Shown here in pieces: positions 36,204 through 45,725 of a stretch of DNA of 64,000 nt (its first letter is position 1; each line of letters starts with the position of its first letter). Origin of the DNA: Aeromonas bivalvium. Its GTDB lineage: Bacteria > Pseudomonadota > Gammaproteobacteria > Enterobacterales > Aeromonadaceae. Below the pieces are notes generated by a model. The model saw only the letters and a list, made by a program, of their open reading frames with translations. It was not told the DNA's origin and searched no databases. The DNA lies in the NCBI RefSeq assembly GCF_000819765.1, contig NZ_CDBT01000044.1, positions 3,565 to 67,564 of the forward strand. The letters run 5' to 3'. The position numbers and the translations under genes were made by a program.

Positions 36204-37223
36204 ATGAGCGCCTATCTGCAACTCGAACATATCTCCAAACACTTCGATGGCTTCACCGCCGTCAACCCCCTCTCTCTTTCCATCGAGGCGGGGGAGTTCG
36301 TCTGCTTCCTCGGCCCCTCCGGCTGCGGCAAGACCACCATGCTGCGGATGATCGCCGGGCTGGAGACCCCGAGCAGCGGCAGCATCCGCCAGGGAGGCCA
36401 GGATGTCACCCTGCTCCCCCCAGAGGCTCGCGACTTTGGCATTGTCTTCCAGTCCTATGCCCTGTTCCCCAACCTGACAGTGGCCGAGAACATCGCCATC
36501 GGCCTGCGCCAGCAGAAGCTGCCGAGCCAGACCATCACCGCCCGGGTCGACGAGTGGCTGGCCCTGGTCCATCTGGAGGCGGCCAAGGCGAAGTACCCGG
36601 CCCAGCTCTCCGGCGGCCAGCAGCAGCGAGTCGCCCTGGCCCGGGCACTGATCCTCTCTCCCGGCCTCTTGCTGCTCGACGAGCCCCTCTCGGCCCTGGA
36701 TGCCAAGGTGCGGGTCCATCTGCGCGACGAGATCAAGCGCCTGCAGCGGCGCCTTGGCATCACCACCATCATGGTGACCCATGATCAGGAGGAGGCGCTC
36801 ACCATGGCCGATCGCATCCTGGTGATGAACGCCGGGCGCATCGAACAGTTCGGCACCCCGGAGGAGATCTACCGGGCCCCGGCCAGTCGCTTCGTCGCCA
36901 ACTTCGTCGGTCAGATGAACTTCCTGCCAGGCCAGCTCGCCTGCCCGGGGGAAGGGATAGGCGGCGAGCTCGGCATTCGCCCGGAGGCACTGCGCCTCTC
37001 ATCTTTAGGAGGACAACTGCCGGTCGAGATCTCGGATTGCGCCTTCCAGGGCAATCACGTGCGGGTCGCCTGCCACCACGCGGCCCTGGCCGAGCCGCTG
37101 CAGGTCAATGTGCCTCTGCGGGAGGTGGCGGCGCTGGATCTCGCCCCAGGTCGCCGCCTGCATCTGGAGATCCCCCGGGATCAGCTGCACCATTTTCGCC
37201 CGGAGCCCACATGCCACGCCTGA
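36204..37223 (+). CDS. phnT: AEP ABC transporter ATP-binding protein
   Basis: A 339-residue ABC ATPase. Walker A GPSGCGKT is at 37-44, the signature LSGGQ at 135-139 and Walker B LLLLDE at 155-160, with H-loop [12 protein letters not shown]-terminal TOBE-like domain follows ([13 protein letters not shown]). It overlaps the permease start by 13 bp. Confidence 0.93.
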   Translation: MSAYLQLEHISKHFDGFTAVNPLSLSIEAGEFVCFLGPSGCGKTTMLRMIAGLETPSSGSIRQGGQDVTLLPPEARDFGIVFQSYALFPNLTVAENIAIGLRQQKLPSQTITARVDEWLALVHLEAAKAKYPAQLSGGQQQRVALARALILSPGLLLLDEPLSALDAKVRVHLRDEIKRLQRRLGITTIMVTHDQEEALTMADRILVMNAGRIEQFGTPEEIYRAPASRFVANFVGQMNFLPGQLACPGEGIGGELGIRPEALRLSSLGGQLPVEISDCAFQGNHVRVACHHAALAEPLQVNVPLREVAALDLAPGRRLHLEIPRDQLHHFRPEPTCHA

Positions 37224-38959
37224 ATTCCCCTCGCCCCCAGTCTGAGCCTTTGCGCCTGTTCGGAGTCCCCATGCCGACCCTCTTCCTGTCCGAGCGCGCC
37301 CAGTGGCGTGCGGATCGCCTGCTGGCCCTGGTGCTCTTGCTCGCGGTCAGCCTCTTCCTGCTGCTGGGGCTGGCCGCCCCCCTGCTGGCCATGCTGCAAA
37401 AGAGCGTGCAGGATGCCGGCGGCCAGTTCGTCGGCCTGGCCAACTTTCAGCACTATCTCGCCGCCCCCCAGCTGCGCTCCTCCGCCGGTCACACCCTGCT
37501 GATCGGGCTCGCGGTGAGCGTCGGGGTGGTGGTGCTCGCCTTCGGCTACGCCTTCGCCCTGACCCGCAGCTGCATGCCGGGGCGGCGATGGTTTCGCCTC
37601 TTGGCCAACCTGCCGATCCTGGCCCCTTCCCTGCTGCCCGCCATCAGCCTCATCTATCTGTTCGGCAACCAGGGCATGCTTAAATCCTGGCTGATGGGGG
37701 AGTCCATCTATGGCCCCATCGGCATACTGCTCGGCCTGGGTTTCTGGTGTTTTCCCCATGCCCTCATGCTGCTCTGCACCACCCTCGGCACAGCGGATGC
37801 GCGCCTCTACGAGGCCGCCCGGGTGCTCAAGCTGCCGAGCTGGCGCCGTTTCGTGCTCATCACCCTGGCCAATGCCCGTTACGGCATCCTCAGCGCCCTG
37901 GTACTGGTGTTCACCCTGGCGGTGTGCGACTTTGCCGTTGCCAAGGTGATCGGGGGTCAATATTCCCTGCTCGCCACCGACATCTTCAAGCAGGTGGTCG
38001 GCCAGCAGAACTTCACCATGGGCGCGGTCACCAGCGTCTTCCTGCTGCTGCCCGCCCTGCTCGCCTTCGGCCTGGATCGCTGGCTCGCCCGTCGCCAGCG
38101 GGGGCAGCTGGCCAGCAACGCCGTCATTTACCGCCCCGTCCCCCATGCCCTGCGGGATGGCTGCTGCCTGGTGTTCTGCTCCCTCATCGCCCTCTTCATC
38201 GTCACCCTGATAGGGGTCGCCATCTATGGCTCCCTGGTCAGCTTCTGGCCCTGGGATCTGGGGCTCAGCCTGCGTCATTATGACTTTGCCAGCACCACCC
38301 CCTATGGCTGGCAACCCTGGTTCAACTCCCTCACCCTGGCGGCCGGGGTCGCCCTGTTTGGCAGTGCCCTGGTGATGCTGGGCAGTTACCTGGTGGAGAA
38401 GGTGGACGGCTTTGGCTGGCTGCGCCGCCTCATCAGCCTGCTGGGGCTGCTGCCCATGGCGGTGCCCGGCATGGTGCTGGGGCTGGGCTACATCTTCTTC
38501 TTCAACCAGCCAGGCAATCCCCTCTCCCTGCTCTACGGCACCATGACCCTGCTGGTCATCAACTCCCTGTGCCACTACTACACGGTCGGCCAGATGACGA
38601 TGCAGGCCGCCCTCAAGCAGCTGCCGAGCGAGATAGAGACGGTGGCCAGCTCCCTCAAGCTGCCCCGCTACCTCACCTTCTGGCGCATCACGCTGCCGGT
38701 GTGCAGTCCGGCCCTGCTCGACGTCGCCATCTATCTGTTCGTCAATGCCCTGACCACCACCTCGGCCCTGGTCTTCCTCTACGCCCCCGATACCCTGCCT
38801 GCCGCCATCGCCATCCTCAACCTGGACGATGCGGGCCAGACCGGCAGCGCCGCCGCCATGGCCGTGCTCTTGCTGTTCACCGCCATGGCGGCCAAGGGGG
38901 TCTATTTCCTGCTGGCCCACCTCCTTGGGCTGCGCACCCAGCGCTGGCGTCAGCGCTGA
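37211..38959 (+). CDS. AEP ABC transporter permease, single long chain with two permease modules
   Basis: A 582-residue inner-membrane protein with about 12 helices. It contains two binding-protein-dependent permease modules in one chain; EAA-type loops are visible as [20 protein letters not shown] near residue 215 and [20 protein letters not shown] near 475. In Salmonella the equivalents are the separate PhnU and PhnV. GGAG before the ATG at 37211 fits; an ATG at 37271 is an alternative. The overlap with phnT implies coupled translation. Confidence 0.9.
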   Translation: MPRLNSPRPQSEPLRLFGVPMPTLFLSERAQWRADRLLALVLLLAVSLFLLLGLAAPLLAMLQKSVQDAGGQFVGLANFQHYLAAPQLRSSAGHTLLIGLAVSVGVVVLAFGYAFALTRSCMPGRRWFRLLANLPILAPSLLPAISLIYLFGNQGMLKSWLMGESIYGPIGILLGLGFWCFPHALMLLCTTLGTADARLYEAARVLKLPSWRRFVLITLANARYGILSALVLVFTLAVCDFAVAKVIGGQYSLLATDIFKQVVGQQNFTMGAVTSVFLLLPALLAFGLDRWLARRQRGQLASNAVIYRPVPHALRDGCCLVFCSLIALFIVTLIGVAIYGSLVSFWPWDLGLSLRHYDFASTTPYGWQPWFNSLTLAAGVALFGSALVMLGSYLVEKVDGFGWLRRLISLLGLLPMAVPGMVLGLGYIFFFNQPGNPLSLLYGTMTLLVINSLCHYYTVGQMTMQAALKQLPSEIETVASSLKLPRYLTFWRITLPVCSPALLDVAIYLFVNALTTTSALVFLYAPDTLPAAIAILNLDDAGQTGSAAAMAVLLLFTAMAAKGVYFLLAHLLGLRTQRWRQR

Positions 38960-39024
38960 ATCAAGGGCAAGCAAGAGACAGGGCCAGTTGGCCCTGTCCG
39001 TATCACTGAGTACATTGGAGTCCT

Positions 39025-39849
39025 ATGTCCCCCCTCGTCTTCAGTCTGGTGCTCGGCTCGGCCCTGCTCCACGTGGGCTGGAATGCCCTGATCAAGGGCG
39101 CCCGCGACAAAAGCGCCATGACGCTGCTGGTCAGCCAGGGCTGCGCCCTCATCGCCCTGCCCCTGCTGCCCTGGCAGCCCCCGCCCGCCCCGGCCGCCTG
39201 GCCCTTTCTGCTGGTCTCGGCCCTGCTTCACGTCGGTTATTACCAGCTGCTGGCCCGCGCCTATGGGGCGGGATCCCTGGCCCAGCGCTATACCCTGATG
39301 CGCGGCGGCGCCATCCTGCTGCTGTTCATCCCCTCGCTGCTGCTCGAAGGCATGCCGCAGGGTACGGCCCTGGCGGGCATCGCCCTCATCGCCGCCGCAC
39401 TCATCCTGCTTGGACTCAAGGGGATGGACAGGCAGGATCCCAGCGCCTGGCTGTGCGCCGGCCTCATCGCCTGCTACACCCTGGTCGATGGCATGGGGGC
39501 TCGGGCCAGCGGCGATCAGCCGGTGGCCTATGTGCTCTGGTTGGTGGTGCTGGAGGGAGGCCTGATGCTGGCGCTGGCGCGCCGCGCCCTCGGGGTGGCG
39601 CTCTGGCCGGTACTGAGGCGGGGCTGGCGCCTCGCCCTGCTGGGGGGCGCCTGCTCGACCCTGGCTTACGCCATCGTGGTGTGGGCCATGACCCAGGCGC
39701 CCCTGGCCCAGGTCAGCGCCCTGCGCGAGAGCGGCATACTCATCTCTTTCCTGATTGGCGCGGTCTGCTTTCAAGAGCGCCTCGGCCGTGGCAAATGGCT
39801 GGCTGCCCTCGCCCTGCTTGGCGGCGTCTTGCTGCTGCGGCTGGGTTAG
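39025..39849 (+). CDS. Phosphonate-utilisation-associated EamA-like membrane protein
   Basis: A 274-residue DMT-type protein with about ten helices (LGSALLHVGWNALIKGARDK, LLHVGYYQLLARAYGAGSLA, QVSALRESGILISFLIGAV). A protein family of this size and type is known as phosphonate utilisation associated (TIGR03340, from recall) because it recurs beside phnW/phnX. It is the last gene of the phnS operon. It could export alanine, acetaldehyde-derived products or AEP; this is not known. Confidence 0.82.
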   Translation: MSPLVFSLVLGSALLHVGWNALIKGARDKSAMTLLVSQGCALIALPLLPWQPPPAPAAWPFLLVSALLHVGYYQLLARAYGAGSLAQRYTLMRGGAILLLFIPSLLLEGMPQGTALAGIALIAAALILLGLKGMDRQDPSAWLCAGLIACYTLVDGMGARASGDQPVAYVLWLVVLEGGLMLALARRALGVALWPVLRRGWRLALLGGACSTLAYAIVVWAMTQAPLAQVSALRESGILISFLIGAVCFQERLGRGKWLAALALLGGVLLLRLG

Positions 39850-39853
39850 CCGG

Positions 39854-40591
39854 TCAGGGAGCGAAGTGGTAGACCCACCCCTCGTCCCGGGGGAAGTCGG
39901 CCGGAGGGGCCAGCAGGGGCGGCAGCGCGCCCACCGCCCCGTCGGCCGCATATTGCAGCGCCATCAGGGCGCACAGAGCGGCATCATAGGGGTCCGTACC
40001 CGGGATGAGGGACGCCGGCAGATGGGGCTGCAGTGCGGGCCGCACCGCAGAGGCCTTGCCCCCCACCTTGGCCAGGGCGGGATAGACCTCCAGCACCGCG
40101 CGTTTGGCCTCCCTCACCTGCCTTGGCACCAGTTGCAGATCCCCGAGGCGCGGCAGCATGGAGAGGGCCAGGGTGGCGTTGTTGCCGAGCCGATCGAAAG
40201 TGGCCGAGAGCGGCTTCTTGCCATAACGCTCATGGAGCCAGCGCTCGCAATCCCGGTAGGCATAAGGATTGTCTATCTCCCGCTGGGGCACGGGAAAGTC
40301 GCTCCCCCGCCCCGCCAGCAACTCGGCGAGGGCGCGGGGAAAGGCCAGCGGCGCGTCGATGCCAAGCGCCAGTCGCGGGCAGGCCAGCACCTGCATCAGC
40401 GCAACCTCGTCTTGCAGGGCCGGGCGCAGCAGGGCATCCAGATCCGGCGCCACCCGGGAGCTCAGCCGAAACAGGGGGGAGATCCCGAGCCAGTGCAACT
40501 GTTGCGTGCGGGCCTGCCAGCCCACCACGGCCACCGCCTGGGCATTGCCCTGCCAACCCCTCACGTCCCAGCCGATGCCGATGGCGTCCAT
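39854..40591 (-). CDS. DUF429 family protein
   Basis: A 245-residue RNase H-fold-like protein of unknown function. MDAIGIGWDVRGWQGNAQAV begins with the acidic strand typical of DUF429, and ALGIDAPLAFPRAL and DPYDAALCALMAL are conserved-looking. An ATG at 40606 adds five residues; both starts have a purine-rich sequence. It is convergent with the phosphonate locus and probably unrelated to it. Confidence 0.8.
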   Translation of the reverse strand: MDAIGIGWDVRGWQGNAQAVAVVGWQARTQQLHWLGISPLFRLSSRVAPDLDALLRPALQDEVALMQVLACPRLALGIDAPLAFPRALAELLAGRGSDFPVPQREIDNPYAYRDCERWLHERYGKKPLSATFDRLGNNATLALSMLPRLGDLQLVPRQVREAKRAVLEVYPALAKVGGKASAVRPALQPHLPASLIPGTDPYDAALCALMALQYAADGAVGALPPLLAPPADFPRDEGWVYHFAP

Positions 40592-40683
40592 GTGTTCCCC
40601 TGTCATGCTCCTGTTACCTCTGTGCAGCCTTGATGGAGCACAGGGTACTGGCTGCCCCTCCTAAAGCAAGGGCAAGGTGACCC

Positions 40684-41247
40684 CTAGAAGGATTTCTTGA
40701 AGTTGATGAGGGGCAGTATGGGGAAGATGCCGTTCTCGGCGTAGTTGGCCAGACCTATCTGCAGGCCATCCAGGTGCTTGGTGGCATTGACGAAACCAAT
40801 CTGGAAGCTGGTGCGCTCGGCATAGTTGACGAAGCCGACGTTGGCCAGGGCATTGCCACGGGCGATGTTGACCGCCCCCCAGTTGAGCCCCTGCACATTG
40901 TTGGTCAGGTTGACGAAGCCCAGGTTCACCCCTCTGTCCTGGCCGTCGTGCCAGTTGACGGCATTGATGGCAACCCCCTGGAACTGATCACGCACCCGGC
41001 CCGCGCCAAAGAAGATCCCCAGCTGCAGGCCGGTGAAACTGTTGACGTCCGAGAGGGCGAACACCGGCAGATCGATGCCCTTGACCTGGCCGGTGCGGCC
41101 ATAGAGGAAGGAGGCCCGTGCCCCTTCCACCTGATTGGACGAGGGCAGATTGACCCCGGGCAGGGAGATCTGGATCGGGGTGCTGGCGTGGGCGATGCCG
41201 GCGAGGGCCAGGGCGGAGCAACCGAGCAGCAGGGCGAGAGGTTTCAT
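40684..41247 (-). CDS. Secreted repeat protein resembling LA_2272-type surface proteins
   Basis: A 187-residue protein with a signal peptide (MKPLALLLGCSALALAGIAH-A). From residue 70 it has imperfect repeats of about 20 residues with the pattern G-h-Q/N-h-G-h-h-N (GLQLGIFFG, GVNLGFVNL, GLNWGAVNI, NVGFVNYA, FQIGFVNA, GLQIGLANYA). Such repeats predict a beta-rich solenoid or barrel. The role is unknown. It is divergent from phaP, with 301 bp between. Confidence 0.72.
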   Translation of the reverse strand: MKPLALLLGCSALALAGIAHASTPIQISLPGVNLPSSNQVEGARASFLYGRTGQVKGIDLPVFALSDVNSFTGLQLGIFFGAGRVRDQFQGVAINAVNWHDGQDRGVNLGFVNLTNNVQGLNWGAVNIARGNALANVGFVNYAERTSFQIGFVNATKHLDGLQIGLANYAENGIFPILPLINFKKSF

Positions 41248-41548
41248 CGGGGGATTCCTTGGGCGGTCTGAGAGAGGATATCAGCCTACCAGTGCACGGA
41301 TCGGGAGACGAGGGCGTCCAGGATCCCGTGCGTCACCTCCCGTCCCTCCCGGCTGGCAGGCCTCTGTCGCGCGGAAAAATTCAAACAGAAATTAACATTT
41401 ATGTCATTTACATCTGGTCGCCCTTGGTTGCAGAATGCTCAAACACGCGTTTGAACAGAGCCGATGACGCGTGAACAGGGATGATTCGCGGTACCCGACA
41501 AAGAGCCCAGGCTCGCAACGACACAGTTCCGCCAACATGGAGACGCAT
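41248..41548. other. 301-bp phaP leader and divergent promoter region
   Basis: No gene. It contains an A+T-rich block (41378-41412) suited to a promoter and the palindrome TCAAAC-ACGC-GTTTGA at 41439-41454. The palindrome is a candidate binding site for a PHA-responsive regulator. No other features seen. Confidence 0.5.
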
Positions 41549-41899
41549 ATGAACATGGATATCCTCAAGAGCTTTACCGAGCAGATGCAAGGCTTTGCCG
41601 CCCCCCTCACCCGCTACAACCAGCTGCTGGCCAGCAACATCGAACAGCTGACCCGGTTGCAACTGGCTTCTGCCAATGCCTACGCCGAACTGGGGTTCAA
41701 CCAGTTGCAGGCCGTGAGCAAGGTGCAGGATGCCCAGAGCCTGGCTGCCCTCGGCACGGTGCAACTGGAGACCGCCAGCCAGCTCTCCCGCCAGATGCTG
41801 GATGACATCCAGCAGCTGAACGCCCTCGGCCTGCAGTTCAAGGAAGAGCTGGATGCCCTGACCGCAGACGGCATCAAGAAGAGCACGGGCAAGGCCTGA
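41549..41899 (+). CDS. phaP: Phasin PhaP
   Basis: A 116-residue amphipathic helical protein that coats polyhydroxyalkanoate granules. The sequence (MNMDILKSFTEQMQGFAAPL...TADGIKKSTGKA) is nearly that of A. caviae PhaP, which is also 116 residues (recalled). GGAG in the preceding CATGGAGACGCAT supports the ATG at 41549. It is the first gene of phaP-phaC-phaJ. Confidence 0.95.
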   Translation: MNMDILKSFTEQMQGFAAPLTRYNQLLASNIEQLTRLQLASANAYAELGFNQLQAVSKVQDAQSLAALGTVQLETASQLSRQMLDDIQQLNALGLQFKEELDALTADGIKKSTGKA

Positions 41900-41989
41900 T
41901 AACCCCTGGCTGCCCGTCCGGGCAGCCACATCTCCCCACGACGAGCGCGCGGGCCCCTGCCCGCCCCGGGTGTGGGTGAAGGAGAGCAC

Positions 41990-43773
41990 ATGAGCCAACC
42001 ATCTTACGGCCCGCTGTTCGAGGCCCTGGCCCACTACAACGACAAGCTGCTGGCCATGGCCAAGGCCCAGACCGAGCGCACTGCCCAGGCCCTGCTGCAG
42101 ACCAATCTGGACGATCTGGGCCAGGTGCTGGAGCAGGGCAGCCAGCAGCCCTGGCAACTGATCCAGGCCCAGATGAACTGGTGGCAGGATCAGCTCAAGC
42201 TGATGCAGCACACCCTGCTCAAGAGCGCAGGCCAGCCGAGCGAGCCCGTGATCACCCCGGAGCGCAGCGATCGCCGCTTCAAGGCCGAGGCCTGGAGCGA
42301 GCAACCCCTTTTCGATTACCTCAAGCAGTCCTACCTGCTCACCGCCAGGCACCTGCTGGCCTCGGTGGATGCCTGGAGGGCGTCCCTGAAAAAAGCCGGG
42401 AGAGGCTGCGTTTTTTCACCCGCCAGTATGTCAACGCCATGGCCCCCAGCAACTTCCTGGCGACCAACCCTGAGCTGCTCAAGCTGACCCTGGAGTCCGA
42501 CGGCCAGAACCTGGTGCGCGGGCTGGCCCTGCTGGCCGAAGATCTGGAGCGCAGCGCCGATCAGCTCAACATCCGCCTGACCGACGAATCCGCCTTCGAG
42601 CTCGGCCGGGATCTGGCGACCACCCCGGGGCGGGTGGTGCAGCGCACCGAGCTCTATGAGCTGATCCAGTACAGCCCGACCACGGAGACGGTGGCCAGGA
42701 CGCCGGTACTGATCGTGCCCCCCTTCATCAACAAGTACTACATCATGGACATGCGGCCCCAGAACTCCCTGGTGGCCTGGCTGGTCGCCCAGGGCCAGAC
42801 GGTATTCATGATCTCCTGGCGCAACCCGGGGGTGGAGCAGGCCAACATCGACCTCGACGACTACGTGGTGGACGGCGTCATCGCCGCCCTGGACGCCGTG
42901 GAGGCGGCCACCGGCGAGCGGGAGGTGCACGGCATCGGCTACTGCATCGGCGGCACTGCCCTCTCCTTGGCCATGGGCTGGCTGGCGGCGCGGCGCCAGA
43001 AGCAGCGGGTGCGTAGCGCCACCCTGTTCACCACCCTGCTGGATTTCTCCCAGCCCGGAGAGCTTGGCATCTTCATCCACGAGCCCATCATAGCGGCGCT
43101 CGAGGCGCAAAATGAGGCCAAGGGCATCATGGACGGGCGCCAGCTGGCGGTCTCCTTCAGCCTGCTGCGAGAAAACAGCCTCTACTGGAACTACTACATC
43201 GACAGCTACCTCAAGGGCCAAAGCCCGGTGGCCTTCGATCTGCTGCACTGGAACAGCGACAGCACCCATGTGGCAGGCAAGACCCACAACAGCCTGCTGC
43301 GCCGTCTCTACCTGGAGAACCAGCTGGTGAAGGGGGAGCTCAGGATCCGCAACACCCGCATCGATCTCGCCAAGGTGAAGACCCCTGTGCTGCTGGTCTC
43401 CGCCGTGGACGATCACATCGCCCTCTGGCAGGGCACCTGGCAGGGCATGACGCTGTTTGGCGGCGAGCGGCGCTTCATCCTGACGGAATCGGGCCACATC
43501 GCCGGCATCATCAACCCGCCTGCCGCCAACAAGTACGGCTTCTGGCAGAGCGAGGCCGGGGCCGAGAGCCCGGAGCAGTGGCTGGCTGGGGCGACCCACC
43601 AGGGCGGCTCCTGGTGGCCCGAGATGATGGGCTTTATCCAGAGCAGTGACGAAGGGGTGGACCCCGTCCCCGCGCGAGTACCTGAGGAGGGGCTGGCCCC
43701 CGCCCCCGGCCACTATGTCAAGGTGCGGCTCAACCCAGTGTTTGCCCGCGCCACAGAGGAGGAACCTGCATGA
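41990..43773 (+). pseudogene. phaC: PHA synthase PhaC, split by a one-base deletion
   Basis: The frame starting MSQPSYGPLFEALAHYNDKL reads correctly through HLLASVDA and then shifts at about 42372, ending at 42487. A second frame continues LEGVPEKSRERLRFFTRQYV to 43773. Adding one C at 42371-42373 (GATGCCTGGAG to GATGCCCTGGAG) restores 594 residues, the length recalled for A. caviae PhaC. The downstream part keeps the catalytic lipase-like box GYCIGG (Cys319 equivalent) and the Asp (SAVDDH) and His (ESGHIAG) of the triad. As written the synthase is inactive; a sequencing or assembly error is the main alternative. Confidence 0.93.
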
Positions 43774-44174
43774 GCGTACAACCCCTTGCCGTGGGCCAGA
43801 AGGCGAGCCTGACCAAGTGCTTCGGCCCGGCCGAGGTGGCGGCCTTCGCCGACCTGTCGGAGGATTTCAACCCCCTGCACCTGGATCCGGCCTTCGCCGC
43901 CACGACGGTGTTCGAGCGCCCCATCGTCCACGGCATGCTGTTGGCCAGCCTCTTCTCCGGGCTGCTGGGGCAACAGTTGCCCGGGAAAGGGAGCATCTAC
44001 CTGGGCCAGAGCCTCAGCTTCAAGCAGCCGGTCTTTGTCGGGGACGAGGTGACGGCGGAGGTGGAGGTGATTGCCCTGCGAGATGACAAGCCCATCGCCA
44101 CCCTGGCCACCCGCATCTTCACCCAGGGCGGCGCCCTCGCCGTGACGGGGGAGGCGGTGGTCAAGCTGCCCTGA
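43770..44174 (+). CDS. phaJ: (R)-specific enoyl-CoA hydratase PhaJ
   Basis: A 134-residue hot-dog enzyme that hydrates trans-2-enoyl-CoA to (R)-3-hydroxyacyl-CoA, feeding fatty-acid oxidation products to PhaC. The catalytic Asp32 and His37 lie in LSEDFNPLHLDP. The length and sequence agree with A. caviae PhaJ. ATG overlaps the phaC stop (ATGA at 43770), so its translation may drop if ribosomes end early at the phaC frameshift. Confidence 0.96.
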   Translation: MSVQPLAVGQKASLTKCFGPAEVAAFADLSEDFNPLHLDPAFAATTVFERPIVHGMLLASLFSGLLGQQLPGKGSIYLGQSLSFKQPVFVGDEVTAEVEVIALRDDKPIATLATRIFTQGGALAVTGEAVVKLP

Positions 44175-44197
44175 GGCAAGGAGGCGCACAATCACAA

Positions 44198-44228
44198 TCA
44201 GCCCGGCCCTCGCCGGGCTGATGTTTTC
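44198..44228 (+). terminator. Terminator of the pha operon
   Basis: CAGCCCGGC / GCCGGGCTG stem around CCTC, followed by ATGTTTTCC. Confidence 0.88.
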
Positions 44229-44345
44229 CCCGCGCCCCTCGCCCCTTTTTCGGGGCAATTGGGCCCAGGCCCTTTCCCTGCCCTGGCTAACTGCCTAAAA
44301 TGACCGCCCTGCCGTGTAGGCATTCATCCAGCTAGAGGATTTCCC

Positions 44346-44579
44346 ATGGAGACGTTTTTGCTCGAAGGTCACCCCTTCGTTGCCTTGTGTGACCTGATCA
44401 AGCATCAGGGGTGGGCCGATTGTGGCGGCGCCGCCAAGGCGCTGGTGGCCGAGGGCCTGGTGGAAGTGGACGGTCAGGTCGAGACCCGCAAGCGCTGCAA
44501 GATAGTGGCCGAGCAGGTGGTCAACTTCAACGGCATGAAGGTCGTGGTGAAGGAAGGCGTCAGCCCCGAGATCCTCTAA
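44346..44579 (+). CDS. S4-domain RNA-binding protein (YbcJ-like)
   Basis: A 77-residue S4-fold protein: METFLLEGHPFVALCDLIKH and GLVEVDGQVETRKRCKIVAEQ match YbcJ. It binds RNA, and its role is unknown. The 60 bp at its 3' end recur in degraded form just downstream. Confidence 0.9.
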   Translation: METFLLEGHPFVALCDLIKHQGWADCGGAAKALVAEGLVEVDGQVETRKRCKIVAEQVVNFNGMKVVVKEGVSPEIL

Positions 44580-44633
44580 GCCCGAGATCTTCCTCCCAAG
44601 CTGCAAGCTGCCCAGCACAGTCGCCGGGTTGGC

Positions 44634-44695
44634 GGTCAACTTGAGCGGCATAAAGGGAGTAGTAAGGAAGGGCCCCCCACCCCCGAGATCCTCTG
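44634..44695 (+). repeat. Degraded copy of the S4 gene 3' end
   Basis: GTCAACTTGAGCGGCATAAA and, later, CCCCGAGATCCTCTGA repeat the gene's GTCAACTTCAACGGCATGAA and CCCCGAGATCCTCTAA. Substitutions and small indels lie between. The offset is about 115 bp. It ends with an equivalent stop codon (TGA). Confidence 0.8.
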
Positions 44696-44808
44696 ACCGA
44701 GCTGTGCGGGCCAACCCTCTGTTTGCCCCAGCGCACGACATACCGCCTATACCGGGCCAGGCATGCCGTGACAAAAAAGATCCCCGGGATCTCTGATTGC
44801 CACCTCTC

Positions 44809-45282
44809 TCAGCTCGCCTTGATGGAGAGGGTCAGCACGAAGCGGGCCATGGCTTCATCCCCGTTGCGCGACGGACAGGTGGCCACCACCTGGATGGGGC
44901 GGTTGATACGCTGCCCCGTCGCCAGGGACTCGTCTATCATGGCGTCGATAAGCTCTCCCGCTTCGCAATCAAACTGCACGTCCCCCTCCGGGCGTTTCAA
45001 AAACTCCCCCTGCACATCCTTGAAGGCAAAATGCACCTTCTTGCGCCGCGCCCGCCCCTTCTCCATCACCAGCAAGCCCCCCACCAGATCGGCGCCGGTG
45101 GCGAGTGCCCCGAAGTACATGCTGCCCAGGTGGTTGCGGGTGCGCCAGCCCAGCGGAATGCGGATGCGCAGCGCCCTGGCGTTCATCTGCTCGATGACGG
45201 GGGCGCAAAAACCGATGACGGGGATATGGCGCCAGGCAAAGAGGCGCAGTGCCAGATTGGCTTTGAAGCGTTGCAGGTCCAT
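44809..45282 (-). CDS. DUF4442 / PaaI-type hot-dog thioesterase-like protein
   Basis: A 157-residue hot-dog protein (RIRIPLGWRTRNHLGSMYFG, ALATGADLVGG, VHFAFKDVQGEFLKRPEGDV). It resembles DUF4442 proteins related to acyl-CoA thioesterases. MDLQRFKANLAL at 45282 is the better start; the frame runs on to 45396. It is convergent with the S4 gene. Confidence 0.82.
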   Translation of the reverse strand: MDLQRFKANLALRLFAWRHIPVIGFCAPVIEQMNARALRIRIPLGWRTRNHLGSMYFGALATGADLVGGLLVMEKGRARRKKVHFAFKDVQGEFLKRPEGDVQFDCEAGELIDAMIDESLATGQRINRPIQVVATCPSRNGDEAMARFVLTLSIKAS

Positions 45283-45407
45283 TGCAAACTGATCCGATGA
45301 GTGAATGTAGCCGAAATGTTGCCAGCCCCCTACCCAATAGACAAGCTCTCTTTTCCGCCTGCCATGAGGGATCACCCAGGCCGATGGCAGACTCACGCCC
45401 CAAGTAG

Positions 45408-45668
45408 CGAATCGACGTCGACCGCCACCACGGCAAGTTCAGCTCCGCCTGTGCCAGTGCCGAATTCGTCGACATCGACTTCAACTCCCCGTACGCCGCC
45501 AACGTGTTCGACTACGAGGCCCTCAACGACCCCGTCATCAAGCAGGCGTTCGGCGCCGTCATCCAGAAGCAGCGCAAGGCACCAATTGAAGAAGCGGACA
45601 CCTTCTTCCACGACGACTTCCCGCCCCAGCAACCCAAGCTGGAGGCGCGCAGCAAGGCCGCGGTCTGA
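45408..45668 (+). pseudogene. Orphan 3' fragment of a coding sequence
   Basis: After the stop TAG at 45405 a frame of 86 codons runs to the TGA at 45668 without any ATG. It reads, for example, IDVDRHHGKFSSACASAEFV and VFDYEALNDPVIKQAFGAVI, with normal amino-acid composition and strong G/C third positions (FNSPYAANVFDYEALNDP). This is what a real C-terminus looks like, yet no start or upstream part is present. The parent protein is not recognised. It is probably a leftover from a deletion or recombination. Confidence 0.6.
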
Positions 45669-45687
45669 GGCGCATCCCGATAAGAAA

Positions 45688-45710
45688 ACAGCCGGCATCT
45701 GCCGGCTGTT
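45688..45710. terminator. Terminator of the mdlAB operon
   Basis: AACAGCCGGC / GCCGGCTGTT stem around ATCT; on the minus strand it is followed by TTCTTA. Confidence 0.85.
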
Positions 45711-45725
45711 GTCATGGGTTCAGGC

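Noticed and set aside
42181-43773. A separate 530-codon gene starting at 42181
   Set aside because: Its first 65 or so residues are not PhaC-like; only the part after the frameshift is, so this is the second half of phaC.
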